Assembly (NCBI RefSeq): GCF_003369915.1
Contig: NC_046675.1
Span: 28,210,001-28,274,000, forward strand
Length of the DNA stretch: 64,000 bases
Source: Drosophila miranda
Lineage: Eukaryota; Arthropoda; Insecta; Diptera; Drosophilidae
Reading direction: 5' to 3'
Made by a program: the position numbers and the translations under genes. Positions 10,808 through 23,509 of the stretch are shown in pieces; position 1 is the first letter of the stretch, and every line of letters begins with the position of its first letter. The notes under the pieces were generated by a model. That model was not told the DNA's origin. It saw only the letters and a program-made list of their open reading frames with translations, and searched no databases.

Positions 10808-11894
10808 GTCGCCTGCAAAATAAAACAACCAATAAATAAAGGAGTTCTCTTTCCTTTCAAGTACTACTGGCGGGTGCTGGAGGGTATCGTAGGGACACAC
10901 ACCTGGGACTCTAGCTGGCTCCACGAGTCTCCGCGGGACTATTATACTCAACAATTTTCTCAAATAGAACCGAAAAGATTTCAACATTTTTTTGATGTTT
11001 GCTTTGTTTTTTGGGCAACAAAAGGAGGAAAACGAATGTAACGTCTCTTGGTGGGGCATGAATGGTATGCAAAAAGTTTACTATACGGAAAAAAGGCATC
11101 TCAGAAGCCTATCTTGAGCCTTCGGGATTTATGTGTATAAGTACATACATATATCTGAGTCGGTGTCGCCCCATGGCCTGCTGTTCTATGCCGTGCACCT
11201 GGGTATGTACATTCGTAGTGTTTACAAAACAAGATAAGAATTTCGGCTAAGAGCCACAGCCCGATAACAGGGGAATTATGGCCAAGACTTGTAGATAAAA
11301 TAGCTTCAGGCATAGAGATAACCCCCAAGTGGAACCATTAGAACCGGGCGGGAATCGAGTGATTCATTCAGTCTACGGGCACGACTGGAAATCAGATTCA
11401 ATGGGAACTATCATAAAAGAGGGATCCCTCTTTCGCGAAATATAATGCCATAATAATAAAAAGCCATCCATCGACAGGCAACGGCCATGACATCGAAGAA
11501 GCAGAAGGAATCAAAGATAAATAAAACATACTGCTTTTTGTTTATGTTTTTCTTTCGCAGCATTGACGTCACGTTACGTCACGGCATCCCATTAAGGTAG
11601 AGATCCTCATCCCCATTCCCATTCTGGTGCAAATGCACGCCCTCAAATCACAAACCAAATGCTCTTTCTGCTTTCTGCTAATTATTTGGATTTTGGTTCG
11701 ACTTCTGTAAACAAGGGGGCATCTGTGATATCAGAGAGGGGAGCAGAGAGTGGAAACAAATGCCCAAATTAACCCGAAATGTTGCAGTAGTTGCCTCGTG
11801 CCTCGTGCTTCATGCCCCACTTGCGACAGACGTCTCTCGGTGCGGGTCGGTGCCCGGCACATTACGGAACCGTATCCGAGCGCCTCTACAGCAT

Positions 11895-11922
11895 CTCTGA
11901 GAGAGAGAGAGAGAGAGAGAGG
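11895..11922. promoter_or_regulatory. GA-repeat tract, candidate GAGA-factor site
   Basis: An uninterrupted (GA)n tract of about 24 bases is preceded by TCTCT. GAGA factor (Trl) binds such runs in Drosophila regulatory DNA. Function is inferred only. Confidence 0.35.
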
Positions 11923-14900
11923 AGCGCACAATAACTGGGGGGAAACAATCACTGGGCTTGGGGCACAATGTTGGATTGATAAGAAGAGCCGCCCGCTGTA
12001 GGGAATAACAAAATACAAATAATAATATTCTTATCGGAATATTTTACGTCGCAAAAAAAGTATTGGGACTCCCTCCCTCCCCCTCCCTAAGCTGGATACA
12101 ATTTTGGAATGTTTCATTCATTAGAAATACATTCAGAGAAATGGATAAATAGTGGCGGCGTCATTCGGAGAGAATTCCCCAAAGCGCATTCCACGAGAAT
12201 GGATTATGGATTCTACGCAATTTGGTATCCGCCTCTCAGGGCTGGACCGTGATCGGGGGGGTGTATTCTATTATGTGTGGGCTATATTTTGACACATGGC
12301 GGCCAAGTAACGTGTTTCTAATGGCATTAGACACTCTTGGTATCTGGAATCATTGCCGCAAATTCAAATTCATTTATGAGAACAAAGATAAACAGATCTA
12401 AAACTTTCATCCGAGTTCATAAACAAAACAATGAATGCATGCGAAATTCATGTAAATTTCTCGTTTCTTCCAACAAACAGCTCAAAATCAACAATCAATA
12501 GCGAGAAAAGAATAGAATACGAAAGTAAACCTAGATTTGTGTTAGAGAGTGTTGTTTCACTGAGGAAACAAACGGAACGAACGGAACGTACGGAATGGCT
12601 GAGTGAATGAATGACTGATTGTGACGCTAATCGCCGACACGTTGCCGCCCGTTGCCCCTTACCCGTTACTCGTTCAGACCAAAGCGGAGAGCTGCGAACA
12701 AACAGTTACAGTTGCAATCTAATTAAAATCACCTTCAGAAGGTGCTGATGATGGGAGGCAGGGTGGCAGGGCGGCAGGGCGGTAGAGCCGTTAAGGTACT
12801 GCCTGCCCATCCACTCATACACCATACCCCATCCACTCGTACAGTGGAATTGTTGGGATTCTGAATGCCAATTTAATCATTTGCAGGCCCACTCCCCCAC
12901 CTCCAACGCTGTGAAGAGCAAACCAATCCTAAACAGACCCCAAACGAATACAGGGAAGAACTCTTGTGGCGGAATTTCACGTACGTAACCCTGTGTAACG
13001 TGTAACGTGGAGCGTGGAGCGTGTGTGTGTGTCCTTCCCCCCGTAGCATTTGGCGTCAGTAAAATTGATCAAATAATCGCCTCTAATCGGTGATGTTTGG
13101 CGAGAAATGAAATCAAAATAGAGATGGAAATGGCATGCTCTACAATCCCATATTTCTAATCATTATGAATCAATTCGAATGTACATAATATATAAAGTGG
13201 TCATCCGCATATTTTGCCACACGTTTCCAATAGAGAAAGGGGATTTCATTGAGCTGATGATGAGATCAGAGTCACCATCTCTCGCTCTCCTCTCTCCTCG
13301 CTCTCTTCGCTCTTCTCTCTGCTTTTTCTTTATTCCATCAGCTCCTCCTCCTCTTCGTTGTGGAGTGTTCTACAGCTTGCAGATCTCTTGTGCTACAGTA
13401 GTATAACAAGAAGAGAAGCTGTGCTACAGCAGTAAGAGCTTTAATAAAAGCTGCAGGGCAGGGCAGGGCAGGGAGCTTGTAATGAAGCCTATTCTTTGCA
13501 ATGTTTTTGGTTTCGTTTCGTTGATAAGAGGAGGTTTGAGTCAATGCCAGCAACCGGTTTTCCCCAGAGGGTCGGGGGGGAGGGAGTGGCAAGTGGGAAG
13601 TCGGAGGTCACTGCCAAATACTACTATTCATGAGAAGAGAACGGTTGGCTGTAAAAATGCAGCTTGCTTGCTAATTGCTTTGCTTGTTTCCCCCTCAACA
13701 ATACGAGTAGATATGGGCAACCGATTTCGAGTGAAAATATTGTTGGATGGGCTATAAAACATGCGGGTGTTTGGGTGATTCACATTTTATGAGAAGCATT
13801 TGACTCTCGATCTAACACAACTTCGAATCCATCATCAAATCAGCTTGACCGCACGTTCCGAGCAGCTTCTCACGAAGAAGTGGGGAGAAGATGGCAGTTG
13901 GCAGTGGAAGATGGAAAGCAGAACAAAAGAAAGTGACAAAGAGACGTTCGTGTCTGTGTGTGTGCATGTGTGTGGGGTGGAGCTGATGGCTGATATGCCC
14001 TCCCTCTCGCTCTTCCCCTTCCCCACGATCAAAGTGAGAGCAAAGCCTCAACAGCGACTGCGACAGCGCACAGACGATATTAATAATCGAATGAAACGGA
14101 ATGAAAAGAAAAGAAAACGAAATGAGATGATGGCTTGAAAATTGCATTTGAAATACCGATTTCCATGCTCCATTTTAATTAATTTACTTTGTACGCTTCT
14201 GTGGTTCTCCCCCCCCACGATCCGCCCATCTCCAAGCAATTCCGTTGCTAGCTCGAGATTTTCATAGACTCGCACCGTCTGGGACGACCTTGAAGGCTTT
14301 TATTTTCGTTACAAAGATAACAAGACAGAAGCTATATATGCAGTAAATATTGCGACTATAGGATACCTACAAACATATGTGCATGTATGTATATATTTTT
14401 GCGACGCGACGCCCAGGGATATGAATGGACTGGAACCCGCACTAGACCACAATCACACATAATGGTCATACAAAGGGTCGTTCCATTGACCGCCCCTTGA
14501 CCAAAGGTAACCTCTTACACGCTAGAGGAGCGGCTGGCTCGCCGATGCCCTCATCTGGCGTAAAAATAGCAAACGGTAGCGGAAAACCACATCAGAAGCA
14601 CCCAACGCCACAGCGCCACATCAATAACAACGTGAAGGCGACGGCGACGGCGACGGCGACGGCGACAGACGACAGACGACAGACAACGGACCACGGACGG
14701 ACGGACGGGCGGACGAAGGCACGGCGTAGCGCCGATGAAACCAATTGAATTTAATGCCACGGAATAAAAAGTTAAATGAACTTCAGTATGAAAAACACGC
14801 CTCAATTTCTGGCGATCGGTTCGACCTGCCGCCGAATAAAGAACATAGACACATACATATGTATGGCTGGATGGAGAGTGGCTGAATGGAACGTGCCCCA

Positions 14901-17900
14901 AAGAGATGATGAGATGCGACGAGACGATGATGCATTTGTGCAATTAAAGCAAATTACAAAGAGAACAAAAACCGAAATCATTCACTTTACGTAAAGTCTT
15001 TGACTTGAGCGTACGATTATGTTGGGAACCAGAGATAAAGAATAAATAAGGGGGAAAGAAGGAATAAGCGATATATATGGAGATGGAGAAGGAAACAGAG
15101 CCCAGCTTTGTGTGTGGCTTTGGGGTTAAGGTTCCATTGAGTTAAAGATCTATTAATTAGTGAAAATGAGTGGGCAGAAGGTTAAAGATTTCGATTTAAA
15201 TTTCAGTAAATGAACTCCCCGAATGATAACCGAAGAACACAGCGTAAGAGTATACTCGTATAGACACAGCATGAATGTGGCGTCACAACAAACGAGTAAT
15301 AAAAATTTGATCATCAAATTTAGCGTCCAACGCAAGCGGCCAAAACGAAACACTTTGCTCCGCTCCCCCCTGGCCCGGACCTTGTCTTGTACTTCCCGAA
15401 ACGGTGAAACATAATCCAAAACCAATACACAGGCAAATAGTTATATGGGCTTTGCGTAGGGAAGACTTTAAAACGAGTCGAAACAAACACTGAGAGAGAA
15501 CTGGTTTGAATTTAAATTTTTAGTAAGCTTTTGTGTTTTTTCCATGAAGATGAAGAGTCCCAATCCCAGTCCCAGTCACAGTCCCTTCCCTATAAGGAAG
15601 CACAGGTCACAGCCATAGCCACGTAAGGGTCAGGACCATCCACTTTTCAAACCGCTCTCTCGGTTCTCAGCGACGTTTGAGAAATGGATGGTCCTCGAAA
15701 GCGAGCAGATCTGGTGAAGACACCACCTAATAAGTAATTTCGCCATCGTCTGGTGTCTAGACTCTAGAGTGTCTACAGCTTCGGCTCGAAGCTGGCCCAA
15801 TCCTTCTTTTCCTTTCCACCTTTTGTCATATACGTACATATGTATTACTTTTTGCGCAAATGCCCCGCTTAGAACGAGAGGGAATGGAGGAGGATGAAAA
15901 ACCGTTGGAGAGGTGAAATCAAAATTGGCAAAATCATCCGCACCATTCGGCATTGTCAGCACGTTTCGGTGCGGTGCCGTCGTGCTTATGGTTATTCTCT
16001 GTTGTTTTTTTTCCAGCGCATGCAATTCATTCTATAACTTATTTGCGTGCATTCGTATATGCAAGTACATAGTACTATATGACTAAGTATATGCATGCAT
16101 TTGTCGTGGATACACAAATACAAATTTGTGTATGTACTTATTTCTTGCAGTAGCGAATTCTAAGCAAACAATGCGATCTAAAATTGCACGTTCGACTACA
16201 AAAAACTATTATACGGGGGAGCTGCTTCATCAGCGAGTGCGAGCTCCCTCTCTCCCTCTCTCTCTCTCTTACTCTCTCTGTGATGCGTGGCGTGCCATGT
16301 GGGGGGGACATTTGACGAATGTGGGTCAAAGTTGAATACAATCAAAGCTTGAAGTTTACGCACTAGAATGTGTGTCCAATGGGCCAGTATATAGTAAGTG
16401 CACTTGACAGGTGCATTCCAGAACGCTCACAGAACAATGTTCTTTTGAAGGTAGTTTGTAGTTTGTTTCGCTAGAGCGAGCCAGCTGGAGAGTGCACATA
16501 TCCACTCCACCCTCCCCTCCCCCTCTCCCTGAGCACAGTACCATTTCCCATGTTCTGTGATAAAGGCTTCCCAAGCCGTTTCCTGTTTTGAACAAGCAGT
16601 CGGGGATCGCAGAAGCATTTCAGATATTGTACCACATACGTACGAGTGCATACTCTTTGAAGAACTTTATCTCCGAAACGAAACAGTGGCGCGGCGAGGC
16701 GATGCGAGGGATGGACGCCATGTGCCGATCGGATGGAGTCGGTGGCATGGAAAGTGAGGCAAAACAGTAAAAGCAAGACACACCTGCTGCGCCTGAAAGT
16801 GACAACACGAAAATGAAATTCCTTCGGCATTGCATTGCGCAAAGTGTGTGGGAAAGAGTGTGGAAAAGGGTGCCTTGTGCTATAAGGAAGAGCTTCAGGC
16901 AAACAAGTGCACGAAAAAGATGGAGCGATTAAATACATATGTATATATGTATGAGTTCATGCACGCATATGTGTATGCATGTACATTTCTCATCCATAAA
17001 TGTCACTGAATTCCTTATCGCTGAGGCGTGAACAAACAGTCGGTAGCTAACGTAGCATATCGGGTTTATGCAACAACTGAAAGTCTCTTCTCGTATTACC
17101 AACCCTACGAACAACACACAGCTCAGGCAAACATTTAATTAATTAACAAATACGACCTTGACAGTAATTTCAATTAAGCAAATAGCCTGAACAGATCGCT
17201 GGATACATATATGTATGATGTACATATACGATATAAAGTGGGGGTGCGTGCGAGTGTTGGCCAAGTTAAGAGGGTGCAGGGTGCAGGGTGCACCAATGTC
17301 AATGCAGAGCGGGTAACTAACCTTTTGACGATCCGCACAGATGACTTTGATGTGTCCCTCTTTGGTTGATGCGCTCCAAATGATGTGTTGCCGGGGATCA
17401 ACGAACAAGAGCGAAAGACCAGGCCAGGCCCAATCTTCCAGTCCAGTTTTAGCCCAGGCCAAAAATGACTAATGCCTGTGCTCACGCACAAACGCACACA
17501 CGAACAGTAACAAACACACACACAGTGTCCAAGCTTATTTGAACGGCATCAACTTTGCACTTTTTACCGCGCGCGCCTTCTGTCTTTCCCTCTCGCTCTG
17601 CCTCGACGGCTTTCAAGGTAGTTAACGAGAGGTGGTGTGTGTGTGCGAGTATGACAACAACAACGTCAGCCAAATAACAGCAGCTGCAAATCCAGGAGCA
17701 GGGGCCCAAAAACCGTTGTAGGAAGTGCAGCCTGCGACGCAGCTGCAACTGTGACAATTGTCTGTCTGCCTTTGTATCTGCCTTTTTTACTCCGTAGTAG
17801 ACGGGCGCGGATTGCAAAATATGTAACTTTTGCTTAATACTTTTGTTTAATTACACGCACGCACACACACCACGACACAAATTCCCTCATCAAAGAGGCA

Positions 17901-18084
17901 ACAAAAGCGAAATCTTTGTACCGACTTGTTCTCTGGGCCCCAACACTCTGCCGCGCAACTGGGGAATATATGTCAATACAGCACCAATGCACTGAGTAGT
18001 TCTCCACTTTTTTTAATGTTAAATATTCTTTCAAATGGGCGTTCCAACGAAATTTTTGTTAAAATTTTTTCTCCGCCGCGCTTA

Positions 18085-18420
18085 CCACTTATCGATCAAA
18101 TATACCGTGCGACCCTCAGAAATATACCGAAATATACCATCTCATTTCAAAAATATACCATAAATATACTGACGAGTTCAAGTTATATTTTACATATTCC
18201 TCGTTTTTGATCTTCCGTGGAGTATTCTCAGCTATATAGAACATTTAGCCATGCCATTATAATTTTATACGATTGATGAATCAATTTTCTACTTAACTGG
18301 TTTATTCTAAATACTTGCTTTTATTTTATTTCTATATAACTTGAAAATGAAATTTAGTAGATTGATGAAATTGACAAAATATACCATTATATATCGTATA
18401 TCGATAGGCCATCGAACTTA
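18085..18420. repeat. Degenerate AT-rich interspersed repeat, copy A
   Basis: It contains a cluster of ATATACC words (18100-18170), then the module TATATAGAACATTTAGCCATG, then TTGATGAATCAATTTTCTA, then ATACTTGCTTTTATT, a GAAATTTAGTAGATTGATGA segment and another ATATACC block. The same modules recur in the same order and orientation at 22615-22780 and 23510-23760, and in part at 51950-52110. It is a decayed member of a dispersed, non-coding family that I do not recognise by name. Confidence 0.6.
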
Positions 18421-18965
18421 ATCCACTTAGCCCCCTCTATTTAAACAGTTCAAAGACTTCAGGTGAATGGCGGAAAATATTACTGAGTGTAAATTATTTT
18501 TGTAGATCCATGTCATCTTTCCTCTGAACTTAAAACAAACACGATATCTTTCACCCGAACTGGGCTAAAATTATGAAACTTTCATTACATCGGTCGAATG
18601 TTAAAATGCCGTCTTGGCGGGCTTAATCGTTCCCCGTTCAATTTATGTTTAAGCGAAAAAGGTCAAACAAAAACAAGTAAGAGAGTAATCGGTCTTATTT
18701 TGATATTCCGTTGAACCGCTTCAGAGAGAGCGAAAAGAGAGCCAAAAACTGCCATCACCTTCGTTTATTGGCAGTCTTTTGTGTGACCAGACGGAGAAGC
18801 GGGAAAATGTAGACAAAAAAGGGGGCTGAATTTTTTGGGCATCGATAAATTTCGGTTGAACAAAAAACAATTTGAAATAAATATTTAATGTTCTTAGACG
18901 CTTGATGCACTGAATGCTGTCCAAATAGCACTTGTCGTAGCACTTCAAATCGAGTTTCCAGCTAT

Positions 18966-18974
18966 TATATAAAA
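18966..18974 (+). promoter_or_regulatory. TATA box of the THAP gene
   Basis: TATATAAAA lies 102 bp upstream of the ATG at 19076, a suitable distance for a start site near 19000 and a short leader. Assignment rests on position and match to the consensus. Confidence 0.4.
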
Positions 18975-19075
18975 CGGAGTGCTTGGAAAAGGACCAAATT
19001 TAAAGACAAGCTTAGAAACGGCTTACAACACTTGTTGCTTTCTCCATTTCACTTCAGGGTCAAATCAAAAATAAA

Positions 19076-19895
19076 ATGATTTATGAACGACTTCGTTGCA
19101 CGGTTTCCGAATGTCACGAGAGTGGCTTGCAAGACAGCAGCTCTATGTTCAAGTTTCCTACAAAGCCGGGCGTCAGGCTTAAGTGGATGGAGAATCTCTG
19201 CCTGCCAAAGGACGGAAAACTCTCGAATCGGCGGGTGTGCCGACGACACTTTGAGCCTCACTGTTTCGGCAAGTCCAAATTGTTCGCCTGGGCAGTACCA
19301 ACGCTATTTGTCGGTAGGTCAGGTCACAATTACTAGTAGCTAAAGGAGATATACTCTGACGATCCTTTGATTTTCAGGCATGACAGACGGACTGCACCAT
19401 GGCGCCGCAAAGAAGAAAAAGTTGGTGCGAAAGTGCTGCATCGGGGATTGCACGACACGATCGCCGCCCGATAGATTGCACTGTTTTCCCACAGAGCCGC
19501 AGTTGCGAACAGAGTGGATGAAGCTGTGCAGGCTTAAAGACGGTCTAAAGTGGCCGTTCATATGCTCCAGACACTTTCGTCCGAGTCTGCTGCCCAACAA
19601 AAACAGCAAGTTGCCAAAGCAAGCCTTACCTGAACTGAATCTTGGCACTGACACTGAAGATCCCTTGGATCTCCCTCTCAGGAACGAGGCTGAAGATGAG
19701 GGAATCGACGAGGACAATTCGAAAGGTACTGATGGGGCTGAATCATGTCCATCCTGCCAAGGAACCAAAGACATCAGCGTTAGCTTGCAGCAAAAGCTGG
19801 CTGCTGCTCTTCTTAGAATACAGGAACTTGAGCAGAGACTTGAAGATCACGCGGACACCGAAGAGGAGGAGTACATTTTCATGCTGATGAAATAA
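19076..19895 (+). CDS. Protein with two tandem THAP zinc-finger domains
   Basis: Two exons, 19076-19313 and 19378-19895, join in phase 1 across a 64-bp intron to give 251 aa. THAP domain 1 (residues 1-77) has C-x4-C near residue 8, a Trp in LKWMENLC, CRRHF and the closing PTLF. THAP domain 2 (about 92-165) has CCIGDC, TEWMKLC, CSRHF and LPELNL. C2CH THAP domains bind DNA sequence-specifically and derive from the P-element transposase DNA-binding domain. After an acidic linker, residues 210-245 form a Leu/Gln-rich likely coiled coil (QQKLAAALLRIQELEQRLED). The stop codon lies inside an AATAAA-type signal (ATGAAATAAATAG). The Nup93 stop on the other strand is only 47 bp away, so the 3' ends probably overlap. 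I do not recognise the orthologue. Confidence 0.8.
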
Positions 19896-19941
19896 ATAGA
19901 GTACATATCTGATCTCCTGTACAGGTTAGCATACTTTTATT

Positions 19942-22522
19942 CTAGTGCATCATCAGCTCCAGCTGCATCAGACGTTTGTTGGTTTCGTAGGGCATGCGGA
20001 AAGGCATGCTGGCGGCGAGGTTGGACAAGGCTTTGGCCCGCACTCGCAACTTTTCGAGCTGCAACTGCAGCTGATTCGAGCTACAGATGCTCGACGGCTT
20101 CAACTGGTTGTACTGGGTGAGTGTGATGTCCATGGCAGCCACCAACACGTCGGGGATCACCTTGATGACCTCTCCGCTGAGTTTCTTGATGGTGGTCAAA
20201 CAGCCCTCCACATCATCCGTGGTGTTTGGCATCAGCTTCGTGCGCTGCAGCTGTTCTAGAGCTTGGACCAGCTTCCCCTCACGATGGAGGTCAAAGAAAA
20301 CGAGGAGCAGCTGCAGCAGTGCAAAGCTGCCCCTTATTTTGGGCTCCACATCTATACGGAGCGCTGCCAAGAGTCTGCTAAATCGATTAGCCTCGTCTCG
20401 AAGACGGGCCCGCTGTGATCCCTCCTGCGGCGACAACTGCACGACCTGTGCCAGAAGAATGTTGAAGTGCTTCAGGGCGAGGTTGTAGTCGCCAGCCAAC
20501 TCGTAAAGCCGCACGGCCATTTCGAAGCTGCCTCGGGCAACCAGCTCTTCTGCGATCAGCGAGGCCGTGGTGTTCGTGTCGAACTCCGGACAATCAAATT
20601 GGCGGAATACTCCTCTAAGAACGGAATTAAAAAAAGTGATATGCTGGTGGGGGGACACGGAGAAATACACTCAGACTCACCCTGGAACCTCTTCGTCGGC
20701 ATCAGTCATCCGCTGGCCGAATATCAAGTCGAAAATGCTGGTATCCAGCGCCCCGCTGCCTACCACCAGATCACAGACGCAGGTGAGGAACATGTTCCGG
20801 CCCTTCGGATCTCGCAAGCAACGTAGGGTGAAGTAGTAGTTAAGAGCCTCCGTCGTATCCGTGCGCTCGAAGCGCTGCGCGTACAGCCGGACCAATCTCG
20901 TCAGATTGAGGCGGCGCAGCGGCTGAGGGTCGGCGATGTCGATGGACAGCAACGGTTGCGAGACACTGCGGGCTCCGCCCAGCACCCCCAGCTCGTGCAG
21001 GGCAATGGCCATGTGGACGGCATGAACGGATTGACCATTGCGGGCCAGTAGCTCAATCGAGGCTTCAAAAAGGCCGACAAGAACCAGGGCTTTGAAATAG
21101 ACGTCAGTCTGGTTGCTGGCATGGAAATGCTTTTCTCCATACTTCTCGAGGATCTCCGACTGGAGCCTACCATAGCCGGCGGCATCCCCGGGACGGAGCA
21201 TAGCCAGCTTGATCCATAAATAGTCGTCGATAGCCTTGGCCACCTCGCCGTGCAACTCGTTGGGGTCGCAGCCCAGGATTAAGCAGTACACTGCCTTCTT
21301 ATATGCATCGGTGGAGTTCTTAATCTTATTGGCGTACTGCAGCTTCAACTGTGTCTCTGTCCTCGGATTCACGGCGCCCGCGCTGCGATCGGCGATGACC
21401 TGGGCAAAGTCTTCGTAACTGGGTCCGGCCTCGTGCAGGAATTCCACAGCCGCCTCTGCTGCTCCACAGCGCAGGGAATAGTAGACCATGGGCCACAGTG
21501 GCTTGTTGTCCAAAGTGTCCACTAGGCCGATTGTCTTCTGAGCGCTGAATCGATTGGTCACATAGGCGCGTACCAGTTGATAGCAATTGCTGGAGCGGGC
21601 AGCCCCCACCACGATACACATGTAGATCTTGTAGTGCCTCTCGAGACACGATTTGGCGTTAATAACAAACTCTGGCCGCTGCTGGCGAGCTTTGATGGGA
21701 TCGCTGTGTAGGGGCTCGTTCACCTGCGTCACGGCGGCCACCGTTGACCACATGTCTGTCAGCCGATCATCGCCAAAGCTGCTGGTCAACACGGCAAACT
21801 TCTGCACAAGATTTGGTCGGTGGGCGCCCTTCAGCAGCAGTTCGTTATAGTGGCGCAGCTCCTGGGCGTAGATAAGCTCCATTCGGCTGAGGCATCTGCT
21901 TATCGGCAAGTTGGGATCGAGGGTAATGTGCTCTGGCAGACGCTGCAGATCGATAAAGTTCTGCGAGGGTCCAATCAGGGCGTCCAGCAACCGGCTTTTC
22001 TCCTCATTCCAAGTGCTGTTCAGGTTCTCCCACTTCTGTTTGCTCACCGTTTCACTGATCTGTTAAAGAAGAAGAAGGCCATTCTACTGAATGTAGGAGG
22101 AGCAGCAAAACCATGACTCACGTTTGTATTGGTATCCTCAATCACTGAAAGTATGGCGTTCTCGCGCTCGTTTTTCAGGAACGTGCACACATCCGTGTCA
22201 GCCCCAACCACATCGACCGGTTCGAAGGTTTTTCGTGCATTGAGCGCCTCCAGCTTTTGGGTAAGCTTGGGAAGATCTATGCCCTTGGAACCGAGCAGTA
22301 TATGCCTGCCGCAGAAACCTGATCAGCCTGGGAAATCGCACAATTGCTTTACTTTACTTACGCTTGTATATCTTTGTTGCTGGACTGAGTGACGCGCGAG
22401 TGTAGCTCCGTGGTGGCCTGCAACACCTGTTGGAGCGTACGCTCCACCTGAGGCATCTCGTACTCGGCTTTGGCCGCATTTGTTAGGTTCTGGGCGCTCT
22501 GCAGCAACGTATTTAAATCCAT
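19942..22522 (-). CDS. Nup93: Nuclear pore complex protein Nup93
   Basis: Four exons (22522-22362, 22305-22122, 22059-20681, 20614-19942) join in frame to 798 aa, close to the usual length of about 820. The N-terminus is MDLNTLLQSAQ, a helical segment known to contact Nup62-complex partners. Residues about 54-115 (AHILLGSKGIDLPKL, TFEPVD, FLKNERENAILS) match the conserved Nup93 N-domain. The rest is the all-helical ACE1/Nic96 fold, with SARS...-type helices ending in LMQLELMMH. Nup93 is a scaffold of the inner ring that anchors Nup62, Nup205/188 and Nup155. D. melanogaster has two Nup93 genes; which one this is cannot be settled here, although position next to osa favours the 3R copy. For exon 2 the acceptor at 22306 was chosen because it alone restores AHILLGS. 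Confidence 0.92.
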
Positions 22523-22577
22523 TTTGAGTGTCAATAAATGTAAATAAATAAATTGCCGCCAGGCGGAAATTTGTAGG

Positions 22578-22602
22578 CAGTGTGACCGCGGACTTATCGA
22601 TA
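22578..22602 (-). promoter_or_regulatory. Nup93 core promoter: motif 1 plus DRE
   Basis: Read on the minus strand, CGGTCACACTG (22578-22588) fits Drosophila core-promoter motif 1 (YGGTCACACTR, bound by M1BP). TATCGATA (22595-22602) is a DRE, bound by Dref. Both lie 55-80 bp upstream of the Nup93 ATG, a standard arrangement for TATA-less housekeeping promoters. Confidence 0.7.
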
Positions 22603-22614
22603 AAATATATCGTC

Positions 22615-22995
22615 CGACCTTCTATTTTACATATTCCTCGTTTTTCATATTCCGTCGAATATTACTAGCTATATAGAACATTTAGCCATGCCATCATAAT
22701 TTTATACGGTTGATGAATCAATTTTCTATTTAACTGGTGTATTCTTAATACTTGCTTTTATTGCATTTTGCGTAAAAAGAGGTTTTAGCGAAATAAGTCA
22801 AACAGAAAACAAGTAGCGAAATAGGTCAATCAAGACAAACGAAAAAGGAAATTGCTCAATTTTAATATTCCATTGAATAATGCTGACTAACTAAATCTTT
22901 CAGGAATGCCCACATAGTTTTATCCCATTGATGAATAAATTTTCTACAAGATTGGATAGTTTTTAATCCTTGCTTTTATTGTATTTATTGTAAAA
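22615..22995. repeat. Degenerate AT-rich interspersed repeat, copies B and E
   Basis: 22615-22780 repeats the copy A order: CATATTCCTCGTTTTT, a TATATAGAACATTTAGCCATG module, TTGATGAATCAATTTTCTAT, ATACTTGCTTTTATT. A shorter, more diverged copy follows at about 22890-22995 (TTGATGAATAAATTTTCTAC, CTTGCTTTTATTG). Both start directly upstream of the Nup93 promoter and are in the same orientation as copy A. Confidence 0.55.
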
Positions 22996-23054
22996 AAAGG
23001 TTTAAACAAAAAAGTTCAACAAAAAAAAAATCGCTATGTTGCGTGTAAGCCGTA

Positions 23055-23365
23055 GTACAGCCTTTGTATACCCTATTTTGTTAATTTTATATGAAAGTAT
23101 AAATATTGATATGAAGATAAAACGTAACTAATAAAGACCTTTTCTCAAATTGACATTTTTTGGACATATTCATGTATATGATGAGTGTCTTGTATATATA
23201 TCTCGATCCTGATTTGGATCTATTTGGTCTCTGTAAGAAGGCAATAAACTGCAAAATATCGTTGTGATATTTAAAACAGAGACTAAATTGTTTTTGCATT
23301 AATTGGAGCCTGGGATGACAAACATATTCTCAATTCTATAATATCCTTTCCCCCAGGGTATGTGT
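23055..23365. mobile_element. DINE-1/Helentron-like remnant
   Basis: The stretch opens with TTTGTATACCCT and closes with CCCCCAGGGTATGTG, giving imperfect inverted terminal words around about 290 bp of AT-rich DNA with a TATATATCTCGATCCTGATTT segment. This resembles the short non-autonomous INE-1/DINE-1 elements common in Drosophila. It has no coding capacity. Family assignment is by resemblance only. Confidence 0.35.
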
Positions 23366-23509
23366 GCATGGAATTAGCAGCATGTTTGTGTATGGAATGA
23401 GACTCATTGTTGCTAAAGCGAACTGGGGCGAACCGCGGCGAACTGCGGCGAACTGCGGCGAACTCAAATTCGATTCAAAAAACGAACAATTCTTTGTTCC
23501 GTTGAATAA

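Larger units (their letters stand above)
10813..18960. other. Long non-coding stretch, probable 5' introns and regulatory DNA
   Basis: No supported exon was found in about 8 kb. It is punctuated by simple sequence: GA tracts at 11895-11922, CT-rich tracts at about 13270-13330 and 16244-16280, a GGCGAC array near 14640-14670, and TG/CA runs. Sequence at about 17320-18030 (minus) looks like a Drosophila 5' leader (TG-rich, with a plausible donor at about 17320), so the SH3-gene promoter may lie near 18.0-18.1 kb. Confidence 0.35.

Noticed and set aside
10807..11059. Upstream extension of the SH3 frame starting MPHQETLHSF
   Set aside because: It reads through an AG acceptor and pyrimidine tract at 10813-10830 and has intron-like composition, so the coding start was placed at 10807.
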